Of a DNA stretch of 64,000 nt, positions 54,852 through 63,348 are shown piece after piece. Source of the DNA: Lachnospiraceae bacterium. Its GTDB lineage: Bacteria > Bacillota > Clostridia > Lachnospirales > Lachnospiraceae. The position numbers were made by a program, and so were the translations under genes. The notes beneath the pieces were generated by a model. It saw only the letters and a list, made by a program, of their open reading frames with translations. It had not been told where the DNA came from and ran no database searches. The stretch spans positions 43,299 to 107,298 of the forward strand of contig BLLW01000002.1 in assembly GCA_011959285.1 (NCBI GenBank), given 5' to 3'. How positions within the stretch are numbered: position 1 is the stretch's first letter; the number at the start of each line of letters is the position of its first letter.

Positions 54852-55736
54852 CTATACCTTTTCCTGAATCTTCTTGCCCAGAATACCTGTAGGTTTTACA
54901 AGAAGGACGATAATTAGAACCATGAACACAATCGCATCTGCCATCTGAGATGAGATATAAGCTTTGCTTAAAATCTCGATAATGCCAAGCACGATGCCTC
55001 CGATAAGCGCACCCGGAATAGATCCGATTCCTCCAAAAACGGCAGCAACGAACGCCTTAATGCCGGGCATGGAGCCAGTATACGGTGTAAGGGACGGATA
55101 TGCGGAGCAAAGGAGCATGCCTGCGATTGCTGCAAGCGCCGATCCAATTGCAAAGGTAAGCGATATGGTAGCATTTACATTGATTCCCATAAGCTGTGCT
55201 GCACCTTTATCCTCAGAAACGGCAAGCATAGCCTGTCCTGCTTTCGTCTTATTGATGAAAAGGGTAAGCCCAATCATGATAACGATGCAGGAGATAATGG
55301 TCACAATCGTCTCTCCTGAGATGATAATCTGTCCTTCGGCAAATTTGATTGCAGGAATCGTGACAACTGAGGTAAATGCCTTTGTGTTGGCGCCGAAAAT
55401 AAGAAGCGCAACATTCTGAAGGAAATAACTGACGCCGATTGCCGTAATCAGAACTGCTAGGGAAGACGCCGCCCCTCTTAACGGTCTGTATGCAATATAT
55501 TCAATCGTGATACCAAGCAGGGTACACAATACCACTGACAGGATAATGCCTGCCGCCGTAGGCAGTCCCTGCATGCTGACTGCAAAGAACACTGTAAAGC
55601 TGCCCACCATAATAACGTCGCCGTGGGCAAAATTCAGCATCTTGGCAATACCATATACCATCGTATAACCTAAGGCTATGATTGCATATACACTTCCTAA
55701 ACTGATTCCGTTAATTAAATAGGATATAAAACTCAT
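54852..55736 (-). CDS. livH: Branched-chain amino acid ABC transporter permease LivH
   Basis: 294 residues, about eight membrane segments. NGISLGSVYAIIALGYTMVYGI at the N-terminus (split by its turn), LNFAHGDVIMVGSF and AAVFGGIGSIPGALIGGIV are LivH hallmarks. First gene of the transport operon, behind its own promoter. Confidence 0.95.
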   Translation of the reverse strand: MSFISYLINGISLGSVYAIIALGYTMVYGIAKMLNFAHGDVIMVGSFTVFFAVSMQGLPTAAGIILSVVLCTLLGITIEYIAYRPLRGAASSLAVLITAIGVSYFLQNVALLIFGANTKAFTSVVTIPAIKFAEGQIIISGETIVTIISCIVIMIGLTLFINKTKAGQAMLAVSEDKGAAQLMGINVNATISLTFAIGSALAAIAGMLLCSAYPSLTPYTGSMPGIKAFVAAVFGGIGSIPGALIGGIVLGIIEILSKAYISSQMADAIVFMVLIIVLLVKPTGILGKKIQEKV

Positions 55737-55767
55737 ACGATCACCTCGGTAAAAAATATATTAATTA

Positions 55768-55797
55768 AGTATAGCAGATGTTACGGTCTGCTGGCAA
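55768..55797 (-). promoter_or_regulatory. Promoter of livHMGF
   Basis: Minus-strand TTGCCA (55797-55792), 18 nt, TATACT (55773-55768). The spacer begins GCAGA and ends TCTGC, a small inverted repeat that could be an operator. Confidence 0.55.
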
Positions 55798-55824
55798 GTT
55801 TTGCGTCAAATTCCTGTTTATAAA

Positions 55825-55856
55825 ACAGAGAGGACTGCCACTTGCAGCCCTCTCTG
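55825..55856 (-). terminator. Intrinsic terminator after livK
   Basis: Stem of 13 nt with one mismatch (55826-55838 with 55844-55856), 5-nt loop, then TTTTA on the minus strand, about 27 nt after the livK stop. Partial readthrough into livHMGF is possible. Confidence 0.8.
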
Positions 55857-55883
55857 GCTATCGACACTTTTTCACGATATCCA

Positions 55884-57131
55884 TTACTGAATCAAGGAAT
55901 AGTTGCCGTTTACAATTTCCATAGCCTTAGGAGCTTTGTTAACAGCACCGTCAGTATCCCAGGACATTGCCTCGCCTGTAAGACCGTCAACAGTGATTTC
56001 TCCCATAGCGCCTTTGAGCTTTTCGCAGAGATCAGAAACGCTGTCAGAAGGTGCAGCGCCGCTCTTCTCGATTGCAGCCTTTAAGATATAGACAGCATCA
56101 TAAGCGTCAGCAGCAAACTGATTCGGTGTGTCACCGTAAGCAGCTACATATGCGCTTACAAAAGACTGGGTTGCTTCATCTTCTGCATCTGCAGCAAACG
56201 GAGTTAAGAGCATAACGCCCTCTGCCAATGCCGTGTCAAAGTTTTCTACGTTAAGGATACCGTCAAGACCATCGCATCCAAAGAATTTAGGTGCAAAATC
56301 CATAGCGTTTGCCTGTGTTAAAATCAAAGATGCCTCTGTGTAGTAAATAGGCAGGAATACAAGTTCTGCACCTGCATCTTTTGCTTTTTGAAGCTGTACA
56401 GAGAAGTCTGTCTTGTTATCAGCTGTAAAAGCTTCTGCTGATACAATTTCAAAAGACTGATTTGCGGCTTCCTGTACAAATTTTTCATAAATACCTGAAG
56501 AATACACATCAGAACTGTCATAAATAACAGCAACTTTCTGTGCAACTGCATTTTCACCAATATACTGAGCAGCTCCCACACCCTGGTTAGGATCTGTGAA
56601 GCATACCTGATATACATTATCATTGTTGTTAATGATATCTACAGAAGAACCTGAAGGTGTAATCTGGAACAGGTTATCATTTGCAGATTCAGCTGCAACT
56701 GCAATACAGCATCCGCTTGTGGTAGTACCTACCAGCATCTGCATGCCCCAGTCCTTTAAGGTGTTGTATGCATTAACAGATTTTTCGTTGTCGCATTCAT
56801 CATCCTGGAAGTTATATTCAATGAGTGTTCCGTTGATTCCTCCTGCCTCATTGATTTCCTTGATTGCAAGGTCAGCGCCGTTCTGTACAGCAAGCCCATA
56901 AACTGCAGCGCTGCCTGTAGAAGGACCGATTGCACCAATCTTGAAAACTTCACCGTCAGCAGCCTGTGCAGGAGCGTCCTCTTCTGCTGCTGAAGCGTCG
57001 CCTGCTGTTTCTGTACCAGCAGCATTATCTGTGGTTCCTGCCTGTGCTGAGTCGTTTGAATTGCTGCATCCGACAAGTGCGATCATTGCCGCAACAAGCA
57101 AAAGGCTCATTACTTTTTTGAATTTCTTCAT
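55884..57131 (-). CDS. Branched-chain amino acid ABC transporter substrate-binding lipoprotein
   Basis: 415 residues from the ATG at 57131 (7 nt after GGAGG; ATG at 57137 is too close). Signal peptide with lipobox ALVGC (Cys22), then a low-complexity linker rich in Ala, Thr, Glu and Asp. The periplasmic-binding type 1 domain has FKIGAIGPSTGSAAVYGLAV, GADLAIKEINEAGGINGT and a C-terminal YDAVYILKAAIEKSGA. Captures Leu/Ile/Val or related ligands outside the cell. Own promoter and terminator permit higher expression than the membrane subunits. Confidence 0.93.
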   Translation of the reverse strand: MKKFKKVMSLLLVAAMIALVGCSNSNDSAQAGTTDNAAGTETAGDASAAEEDAPAQAADGEVFKIGAIGPSTGSAAVYGLAVQNGADLAIKEINEAGGINGTLIEYNFQDDECDNEKSVNAYNTLKDWGMQMLVGTTTSGCCIAVAAESANDNLFQITPSGSSVDIINNNDNVYQVCFTDPNQGVGAAQYIGENAVAQKVAVIYDSSDVYSSGIYEKFVQEAANQSFEIVSAEAFTADNKTDFSVQLQKAKDAGAELVFLPIYYTEASLILTQANAMDFAPKFFGCDGLDGILNVENFDTALAEGVMLLTPFAADAEDEATQSFVSAYVAAYGDTPNQFAADAYDAVYILKAAIEKSGAAPSDSVSDLCEKLKGAMGEITVDGLTGEAMSWDTDGAVNKAPKAMEIVNGNYSLIQ

Positions 57132-57165
57132 AATCATTCCTCCTCAAAAATTTATTTCATGTGCA

Positions 57166-57194
57166 ATAATACCTTAAATGCGTGTAATTGTCAA
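57166..57194 (-). promoter_or_regulatory. Promoter of the liv substrate-binding protein gene
   Basis: Consensus TTGACA (57194-57189), 17 nt, TATTAT (57171-57166), 35 nt ahead of the start codon. Confidence 0.75.
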
Positions 57195-57284
57195 CTTTTT
57201 CAAAGTATATAATTCATTTTCACGGAAAGAATAAAATGGAACGTCTGTATTTTAGACTTCAAAAAAATCATGGAGGTGTGCAAA

Positions 57285-57506
57285 ATGAACAATAAATATC
57301 TTGACTGTATCGCCCTTACCATTGCAATCATAGGTGCGGTAAACTGGGGATTACTGGGATTTTTTAACTTTGACCTTGTGGCATTTATCTTTGGAAATAT
57401 GTCGTGGATATCTAGGGTCATCTATGCACTTGTCGGCATCTGCGGTTTATATTTGATCACTTTTTATATGTATGCCGGCGGCACTGCACAGACCAGAGAT
57501 TCATGA
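57285..57506 (+). CDS. DUF378 small membrane protein
   Basis: 73 residues from the ATG at 57285 (GGAGGTG upstream). Two membrane helices; IAIIGAVNWGLLGFFNFDLV is the DUF378 signature, ending SRVIYALVGICGLYLI. Function unknown. Isolated on the plus strand, between two minus-strand operons. Confidence 0.9.
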   Translation: MNNKYLDCIALTIAIIGAVNWGLLGFFNFDLVAFIFGNMSWISRVIYALVGICGLYLITFYMYAGGTAQTRDS

Positions 57507-57533
57507 GCCCCGCTTTGATGTAGACACTTTATA

Positions 57534-57580
57534 AAAAGGAATCAGATTTAACATCTTTTCGTTTAAATCTGATTCCTTTT
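57534..57580. terminator. Bidirectional intrinsic terminator
   Basis: Perfect 17-bp stem (57534-57550 with 57564-57580), 13-nt loop. Arms begin AAAA and end TTTT, so it serves both the DUF378 gene and the convergent rsfS operon. Confidence 0.9.
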
Positions 57581-57588
57581 ATACATTT

Positions 57589-57954
57589 TTATAAATTTTC
57601 CGGCAATACAACCTTTCCATCACGCCAGATTCTCTCCAAATCGTAAAAAAGCCTATTCTCCTTGTCAAAAATATGAACAATTATATCCCCAAAGTCAAGA
57701 AGCACCCAGTTTGCATTGTGGTATCCTTCTTTCTGTTGAAGCAGATATCCTGCCCGTTCCAGTTTTTCTTCCACCTCGTCGGAAAGCGCTTGGATTTGGC
57801 TTCTGTTATTTCCGTTTGCGATGATAAAGTAATCGGCAATGACAGAAACCTCACTGATATCGATCACTCGTATCTCTTCGGCTTTTTTCTCTTCCAGTGC
57901 ATAGATGGCTGCCTTTGCCATTTCTTTTATTTTTTCTGCTGATAAATCTGCCAT
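57589..57954 (-). CDS. rsfS: Ribosomal silencing factor RsfS
   Basis: 121 residues. VIDISEVSVIADYFIIANGN, SQIQALSDEVEEKL, NANWVLLDFGDIIVHIF and FYDLERIWRDG match the family. It binds L14 and blocks subunit joining when nutrients fall. Last gene of the yhbY-nadD-yqeK-rsfS string. Confidence 0.95.
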   Translation of the reverse strand: MADLSAEKIKEMAKAAIYALEEKKAEEIRVIDISEVSVIADYFIIANGNNRSQIQALSDEVEEKLERAGYLLQQKEGYHNANWVLLDFGDIIVHIFDKENRLFYDLERIWRDGKVVLPENL

Positions 57955-57955
57955 G

Positions 57956-58555
57956 TCATATCTCCTGTTCTTTATGTGTATGGTTTCTATTTATATAGTA
58001 ATCGTAAGTCTGCTGCGTTGCGGGATCCACAGGACTGTCAATGTTCCTTAAATACAAAAGCGTATCCTGAAGAATTTTTATAAGCGCCTCATCAAGATCC
58101 TTAAAGGCCAGCCTGCGTACCTCATTCAGATTAGGTGCATGTTTTCTTCCGGGTTCAATATAATCTGCAATATAAATTATCTTTTCAAGCAAAGACATAC
58201 CCGGTCTTCCGGTGGTATGATTCAATACCGCATTTAATATATCTGTATCATGAATGTGGAATTGTTTTCTGGCAATATAACAGCCCACCTTTGCGTGCAG
58301 CAGAAAAGGATTTTGTTTCTCTATATTGTTAATCTCTATGTTCTGCTTCTTACAGATGGCTATCTTTTTCTCATTATCCATGCATTTTGCACAGTCATGC
58401 AAAAGTCCGGCTATTCGCGCTTTGTCTATATCTGCCTGGTGGCACATGGCAAGAGCGCATGCTGTATAAGAGACTCCCAAAGTATGCTCGAAACGTTTAT
58501 GATCTAAGTCCTTTTCCAGTTTTTTTCTGATTTCCTTTACATCGACAGTTTCCAT
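57956..58555 (-). CDS. yqeK: YqeK-type HD-domain hydrolase (Ap4A hydrolase family)
   Basis: 199 residues. HD-domain ligands: H24 in RFEHTLGVSY, H53-D54 in LLHDCAKCM, later HAKVGCYIA and HTTGRPGMSLLEKIIYIADYIEPGR (key His/Asp). YqeK proteins hydrolyse diadenosine tetraphosphate. Stop abuts rsfS start (1 nt). Confidence 0.93.
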   Translation of the reverse strand: METVDVKEIRKKLEKDLDHKRFEHTLGVSYTACALAMCHQADIDKARIAGLLHDCAKCMDNEKKIAICKKQNIEINNIEKQNPFLLHAKVGCYIARKQFHIHDTDILNAVLNHTTGRPGMSLLEKIIYIADYIEPGRKHAPNLNEVRRLAFKDLDEALIKILQDTLLYLRNIDSPVDPATQQTYDYYINRNHTHKEQEI

Positions 58556-58569
58556 ACATGTTCTCCTGG

Positions 58570-59175
58570 CTACTGATACAGTCTGTTCGTTTCAATATAT
58601 TCATATACCTTATTTGGAAGCATATACCGTACAGACTTTCCTTCTTTGAGCCGTTTCCTTATTTCTGAAGAAGATAAATCCATATATCTTGCAGGCAGTA
58701 TTCTGATATCTGCCTGGTATTCGTAAATTAGATGAGATGCGATCTTTTCAAGCCGCATTTCTGTTCCGGTGCCACGTACCGCAGCAGCCACAATACAATT
58801 TTGTAAAATGTAATCAGGATTCTTCCAACTCTCCAATGTGAGCAGATTATCAGCGCCCAAAATCAGATAATATTCGACATCCATATTCTGGCTTTTTAGT
58901 TCTGTAAGCGTATCACAGGTATAGCTTGCCCCTTCTCTGTTGATTTCCATGTAGGATAAATGAAAATACGGATTTTTTTCAATGGCCAGGGCAATCAGAT
59001 GTGCCCTTACAGCGCTGTCTAGTATGCCAGAGGAATCTTTCATATAAGAATTTCCGCTGGGAATAAAAAGAACCTCATCAAGTGCTAAAGCTTCTCTTGC
59101 CTGTTCTGCTAAAAGAAGATGCCCAACATGGATTGGATTGAAGGTTCCACCCATAATACCGATTTTTTTTCCCAT
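58570..59175 (-). CDS. nadD: Nicotinate-nucleotide adenylyltransferase
   Basis: 201 residues. IGIMGGTFNPIHVGHLLLAE with H16-x2-H19, and the C-terminal MDLSSSEIRKRLKEGKSVRY (ISSTxxR-type) motif. Makes deamido-NAD from nicotinate mononucleotide. Usual place between yhbY and yqeK. Confidence 0.95.
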   Translation of the reverse strand: MGKKIGIMGGTFNPIHVGHLLLAEQAREALALDEVLFIPSGNSYMKDSSGILDSAVRAHLIALAIEKNPYFHLSYMEINREGASYTCDTLTELKSQNMDVEYYLILGADNLLTLESWKNPDYILQNCIVAAAVRGTGTEMRLEKIASHLIYEYQADIRILPARYMDLSSSEIRKRLKEGKSVRYMLPNKVYEYIETNRLYQ

Positions 59176-59217
59176 AATATCACTACTCCATCTTTTCTAT
59201 CCTGTGGGATTTTCCCA

Positions 59218-59505
59218 TTAAGGAAGTTCTATCTTTTTATGGTCTTTGCTTTCTTTATATAAGACAATTTTTTTACCGATAATTTGTACCACTTGTGCGC
59301 CTGTTCTATCAGCAAGCATTTCAGCCATTTGCTTTGGGTCTTCCATGCAATTTTTTAAAACTGCCAGTTTGACCAATTCCCTGGTGTTGAAGGTTTCCCT
59401 TACCGCCTGCGTGACCTCTGGCGTAAGCCCACCCTTTCCAATCTGGAATACAGGCTCTATATTCATCGCTAATCCTTTTAAATATGCACGTTGTTTACTT
59501 GTCAT
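59218..59505 (-). CDS. yhbY: YhbY-type CRM-domain RNA-binding protein
   Basis: 95 residues. SKQRAYLKGLAMNIEPVFQI, GKGGLTPEV and ELVKLAVLKN are typical of the CRM domain, which binds pre-50S particles. AGGAGG upstream. Directly after obg. Confidence 0.93.
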   Translation of the reverse strand: MTSKQRAYLKGLAMNIEPVFQIGKGGLTPEVTQAVRETFNTRELVKLAVLKNCMEDPKQMAEMLADRTGAQVVQIIGKKIVLYKESKDHKKIELP

Positions 59506-59514
59506 AAGTGCCTC

Positions 59515-60810
59515 CTATTTATAATAGTCAAAAGATAATCCGTACATTCTCACAGTATCTCCTTCCTGTATGCCAAGCGCTTCTAATTCATCCAAAATGC
59601 CGTTTTCCTTTAGGAAATTCTGGAAAAACGTAAATCCTTTTTCGGATTCCAGATTCGTATATCCTAACATTTTTTCGATTCGCGGTCCTTCTATCACATA
59701 CTCTTCTTTCTGCTCGTCATAGACTACGGTATAGGGATCGTCCGAAGTAGAAATCATACATTCAGGGAAATATTCCTGTTCAAAAATAATCGGTCTATCA
59801 TCAATTTGATCCAGCATGTTTCTCACATGATAGAGGAGTTCCCGGATACCTTTTCCACTGATGGCGGAAATCGGATATACTTTGATTCCTTTTGGTTCAA
59901 ATTCTTCTTTCAGCTTCTTTACTGGATCTTCATTTTCTTCTCCGTCAAAAATCATATCCGTCTTATTTGCAGCAATGACTTGGGGACGCAGTGCGATATC
60001 CGGATTGTAAGCTTCCAGTTCCTTGTTGATGGCATAGATATCGTCGATGGGATCGCGCCCTTCCGTTCCGGCGACATCCACGATATGGATGATGACCTTG
60101 GTTCTTTCTATGTGGCGCAGAAATTCAAAGCCAAGCCCGACGCCGTCGGATGCCCCTTCAATCAGTCCGGGGATATCTGCAATGACGAACCCTTTTGCAT
60201 CCTGCAGATCCACCACGCCCAAATGAGGATTTAAAGTGGTGAAATGATAGTTTGCAATTTTAGGTCTTGCATTGGAGACTTGCGTAAGGAAGGTGGATTT
60301 ACCTACATTAGGAAAACCTACCAATCCCACATCGGCAATGACCTTAAGCTCCAGGAGAAGTTCCAGTTCCCTTGATGGCTGCCCCGGCTGGGCGTATTTG
60401 GGCGCCTGCATGGTACTGGTTGCATAGTGCTGGTTTCCATTGCCGCCCCGTCCGCCGGCAATAAGCACAAAACGCCTGTTTGTGCCGGACATATCCGTGA
60501 TGACCTTTCCACTTTCTGCTTCCTTGATTACAGTCCCTTCTGGTACCTTTAGGACTAAGTCCTCTCCGTTTTTTCCGCGGCAATTGCGTTTGCTGCCGTT
60601 TTCACCGTCCTGGGCACGGTATTTGCGCACGTGGCGGTAATCGGTAAGGGTGTTTGAACCATCGTCGATTTCAAGGATAATGCTTCCGCCGTTTCCACCG
60701 TCGCCTCCGTCCGGTCCGCCGTTAGGCACATATTTCTCCCGGCGGAAGGAAACGTGACCGTCGCCGCCCTTTCCGCTTTTCACATAGATTCTTGCTCTGT
60801 CTGCAAACAT
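59515..60810 (-). CDS. obg: GTPase Obg/CgtA
   Basis: 431 residues from the ATG at 60810 (FADRARIYVKSGKGGDG). The N-terminal Gly-rich Obg fold (FRREKYVPNGGPDGGDGGNG), the G domain with VGFPNVGKSTFL, DIPGLIEGASDGVGLG and NKTD, and a C-terminal OCT domain (GFTFFQNFLKENGILDELEA) are all present. Involved in 50S assembly and stress. Follows rpmA, as in most Firmicutes. Confidence 0.96.
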   Translation of the reverse strand: MFADRARIYVKSGKGGDGHVSFRREKYVPNGGPDGGDGGNGGSIILEIDDGSNTLTDYRHVRKYRAQDGENGSKRNCRGKNGEDLVLKVPEGTVIKEAESGKVITDMSGTNRRFVLIAGGRGGNGNQHYATSTMQAPKYAQPGQPSRELELLLELKVIADVGLVGFPNVGKSTFLTQVSNARPKIANYHFTTLNPHLGVVDLQDAKGFVIADIPGLIEGASDGVGLGFEFLRHIERTKVIIHIVDVAGTEGRDPIDDIYAINKELEAYNPDIALRPQVIAANKTDMIFDGEENEDPVKKLKEEFEPKGIKVYPISAISGKGIRELLYHVRNMLDQIDDRPIIFEQEYFPECMISTSDDPYTVVYDEQKEEYVIEGPRIEKMLGYTNLESEKGFTFFQNFLKENGILDELEALGIQEGDTVRMYGLSFDYYK

Positions 60811-60877
60811 CTCATTTCCCTTTCCGTTTAAAAAAGGCTTCAAACATATTTTGTGTTTGAAGCCTGGCAAATTCGTA

Positions 60878-61162
60878 CTATTTTTCTACAGGATATACGG
60901 AAGCCTGCTTTTTGTCTCTTCCTTTTCTTTCGAATCTAAGTACACCGTCAACTAATGCGAACAAGGTATCATCGCCGCCGCGTCCCACATTGATGCCGGG
61001 ATGAATCTTTGTTCCGCGTTGTCTGTATAGAATATTTCCTGCTTTAACGAACTGTCCATCAGCTCTCTTCGCACCCAATCTCTTGGATTCAGAATCTCTG
61101 CCGTTCTTGGTAGAACCAACACCCTTTTTATGAGCGAAAAATTGAAGGTTCAGCTTTAACAT
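60878..61162 (-). CDS. rpmA: 50S ribosomal protein L27 with cleavable N-terminus
   Basis: 94 residues. Starts [18 protein letters not shown]: the LNLQFFA-type extension is removed between Ala10 and His11 by Prp, exposing the tail that reaches the peptidyl-transferase centre. Core motifs [20 protein letters not shown] and [14 protein letters not shown] are standard. Lies directly after the Prp gene. Confidence 0.97.
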   Translation of the reverse strand: MLKLNLQFFAHKKGVGSTKNGRDSESKRLGAKRADGQFVKAGNILYRQRGTKIHPGINVGRGGDDTLFALVDGVLRFERKGRDKKQASVYPVEK

Positions 61163-61165
61163 GAT

Positions 61166-61495
61166 TTACACCTCCTTAAATTTGAGTTTCAAATACTGTC
61201 TGCCGTACTGTGATACGACGTTTTTTAATCCAAGTATCATGGCGTCAAGAAGAAGGTTTGCACCTGCGCTTAAGGGTCCTTCCAACCGGCAGTTTATGAA
61301 ACCGTCCTCTTCGCTGCTTGCCACTTCCATCTCGGTGTCCGTCAACTCTTCGAGCGAATTGATGGTATTGATCACCAGCATGGAAACCGCGGCACAGACG
61401 ATATCGCTTCCCGCATCTGCATAGCCTGCATGTCCCTGGCAGGTTACTTCTTTATATTCCCCATTTTTGGATTTTATAATCGTAATGCTAGTCAT
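61166..61495 (-). CDS. prp: Ribosomal-processing cysteine protease Prp
   Basis: 109 residues. Catalytic His22 (GHAGYADAGSDIVC) and Cys34 occupy the same positions as in Staphylococcus aureus Prp. It cleaves the L27 extension. It sits between rplU and rpmA, 5 nt after rplU, and lacks a clear ribosome site, so translation is probably coupled. Confidence 0.95.
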   Translation of the reverse strand: MTSITIIKSKNGEYKEVTCQGHAGYADAGSDIVCAAVSMLVINTINSLEELTDTEMEVASSEEDGFINCRLEGPLSAGANLLLDAMILGLKNVVSQYGRQYLKLKFKEV

Positions 61496-61500
61496 ACTTT

Positions 61501-61806
61501 TTAAGCGTTGATTTTTTCAATCTTAACCTGTGTGTATGCTTGTCTGTGACCATTTTTCTTATGATAACCGGTTTTTCTCTTGTACTTGTAAACGATGACC
61601 TTGCGGTATCTGCCCTGTTCCATAACAGTTGCAGTTACGTTTGCATTCGCTACATCTCCGGCAACCTTAAGCTCCTTATCGCTGACGGCGATAACCTGGT
61701 CGAATGTCACAGTAGCTCCGGGCTCAACATCAAGCTTTTCAACCTTGATCACATCACCTTCGGAAACTTTATACTGTTTTCCACCTGTTGCAATGATTGC
61801 GTACAT
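61501..61806 (-). CDS. rplU: 50S ribosomal protein L21
   Basis: 101 residues. MYAIIATGGKQYKVSEGDVI, VIVYKYKRKTGYHKKNGHRQ and YTQVKIEKI are diagnostic. First gene of the rplU-prp-rpmA operon, with GGAGG 6 nt upstream and a structured leader. Confidence 0.97.
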   Translation of the reverse strand: MYAIIATGGKQYKVSEGDVIKVEKLDVEPGATVTFDQVIAVSDKELKVAGDVANANVTATVMEQGRYRKVIVYKYKRKTGYHKKNGHRQAYTQVKIEKINA

Positions 61807-61931
61807 ATGGCACCTCCTTATACTAATCGGTCCAGACCGATATCAGATAAACTTTTTATCAGCCAAAACGGATTTTACTCGCTAACTTCGGCGACGCTTT
61901 GGGCACACTTTTGCCTCGTTATGCGGCATAC
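61807..61931 (-). promoter_or_regulatory. Probable L21 leader RNA
   Basis: About 125 nt between the promoter and the rplU start. On the minus strand it contains the run CGTCGCCGAAGTTAGCGAG, GATAAAAAGTTTATC (stem 61846-61860), and hairpin ATCGGTC-TG-GACCGAT (61826-61841) just before the ribosome site. This fits the L21 leader described upstream of rplU in Firmicutes, where it is thought to bind a ribosomal protein. Assignment is by position and appearance. Confidence 0.6.
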
Positions 61932-61937
61932 TCATAA

Positions 61938-61966
61938 AATATAACATTCCCACTGCTTTCTGTCAA
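61938..61966 (-). promoter_or_regulatory. Promoter of the rplU operon
   Basis: Consensus TTGACA (61966-61961), 17 nt, TATATT (61943-61938) on the minus strand. Confidence 0.8.
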
Positions 61967-62151
61967 GCATTTTTTATGATATGTTCCCACCTGAATGTAT
62001 GGTCCATAATGCTGCAAACCAAACTGCAAGAAGCCCCAAAAAGCTGAAATATTTCACTCTTTTGTACACCTGTCCCATCTTCTCCTTAAGGCAATATTTG
62101 TCACTTTCAGTATTATACATGACAGATGCATCAAAGTTGCATCATATACCC
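61967..62151. other. Gap between the rplU promoter and RNase gene
   Basis: About 185 bp. A short plus-strand open frame from 61981 has no ribosome site and no recognisable product. No clear terminator hairpin for the RNase gene was found here. Confidence 0.5.
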
Positions 62152-63348
62152 TTAAATCAAATCGTCTAATGAAAAGAAATCGGAAAGGGGGCGGCTTTGT
62201 TTTTTGCGGGTGATTTCCACGATTCCCAGCGCGGTCATATCCACCAGCCGGGTTCCGGACTTATCTTCTTTTAAATAGCCGTCTAATATTTTAAGAAGCG
62301 TCTGGTTATCTTCCTCGGTGTCCATATTGATGAAATCCACCATAATCATGCCGGAATAATTCCGGAGGCGCAGCTGCCGTGCCACTTCCTTTGCCGCTTC
62401 AAGATTCACTTTCAGGTAGTATTCCCGGCTTTTTTTGCCTTTGCTTACGGTCTTTCCTGAATTGACATCGATAACTACCATAGCTTCTGTGGGCTCTATG
62501 ACCAGATAACCTCCGCAGGGCAGCCACACCTTCCTGCCCAGCACTTCTTTCAGGTGCGTCTTCAGGCTATAGAGTTTTGCTAAAGCAAGCAGTTCATCCT
62601 GATAAAACCGGACGTCCCTGTCCGTCAAGACGCTCTTTAGTATTTCATACACTTGGGCATCGTCCGTTTCGATTTCTTCATAGGAAGAAAGAGGGATATT
62701 TTTAATCCTGCTTATAACTTCCGTTTCCCTGCGATGGAAGCAAGTGTAGCAGGTTCTGTGCTGATAGGTGGCATGCAATGTGCGGAAAATAGCAATAAAA
62801 GACTTCATTTCCTCAAAAAGAGGGGTAAAGTCCTGCAGGTTTTCGGCGTTGGTGCGGATGGTGAAGGAATATTCCTTCCTTCCGTCCAGATTCCACTGAC
62901 CTAACGCATCTTTTATCTGCTGTTTTTTTTCTGTGCTCAATTTCCGGGAATAAGAAATACCATGTCCCCAATAATTGCACACACAGTACTGACCGGTCAA
63001 GGACAAATCGAGGGAGGCGGAAGGCAGCTTTGTTTTCAGCGCTTCCCCTGCAATTTGGACCACCACCTCATCCTCTTGGTGCAGCACATCTCCTTCCGTC
63101 CAAGTTCTGTTTCCTGCCAGCACATTCTTTGCATCCCCAAAAGACAGATATACCATCTGCTTCCCGTCAATGGAGAGGAATGCCCCGTTCATGCCGGGAA
63201 CCACATCCTTTACTCTTGCAAGATAAATGTTTCCCAGAATGCCTTCTTGCCCGGGAAGGGATGCGGTTTCCATAAGGTAAGGTCTTTTTCCATCAAATAA
63301 GGTTATTAAAAGCCTGTCTTTTATTCTGGTGATCACCAATTTACCCAT
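62152..63348 (-). CDS. Ribonuclease E/G family protein, lacking zinc-link
   Basis: 398 residues from the ATG at 63348; a TTG at 63354 is also possible. S1-like region (GILGNIYLARVKDVVPGMNG), RNase H-like and DNase I-like parts with catalytic aspartates in MVVIDVNSGKTVSKGK and GMIMVDFINMDTEEDN. It ends soon after TALGIVEITRKK, where RNase E and G normally continue with the CPxC zinc-link used for tetramer formation. It overlaps the DUF2344 gene by 8 nt, a common pairing in Clostridia. Role: 5'-end dependent RNA cleavage, rRNA processing. Confidence 0.9.
   Translation of the reverse strand: MGKLVITRIKDRLLITLFDGKRPYLMETASLPGQEGILGNIYLARVKDVVPGMNGAFLSIDGKQMVYLSFGDAKNVLAGNRTWTEGDVLHQEDEVVVQIAGEALKTKLPSASLDLSLTGQYCVCNYWGHGISYSRKLSTEKKQQIKDALGQWNLDGRKEYSFTIRTNAENLQDFTPLFEEMKSFIAIFRTLHATYQHRTCYTCFHRRETEVISRIKNIPLSSYEEIETDDAQVYEILKSVLTDRDVRFYQDELLALAKLYSLKTHLKEVLGRKVWLPCGGYLVIEPTEAMVVIDVNSGKTVSKGKKSREYYLKVNLEAAKEVARQLRLRNYSGMIMVDFINMDTEEDNQTLLKILDGYLKEDKSGTRLVDMTALGIVEITRKKQSRPLSDFFSLDDLI

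Noticed and set aside
54964..55419. Plus-strand 151-codon frame opposite livH
   Set aside because: Antisense shadow of a hydrophobic gene.
61981..62169. Plus-strand 62-codon frame between rplU and the RNase gene
   Set aside because: No ribosome site, no recognisable composition, and its end overlaps the RNase gene.
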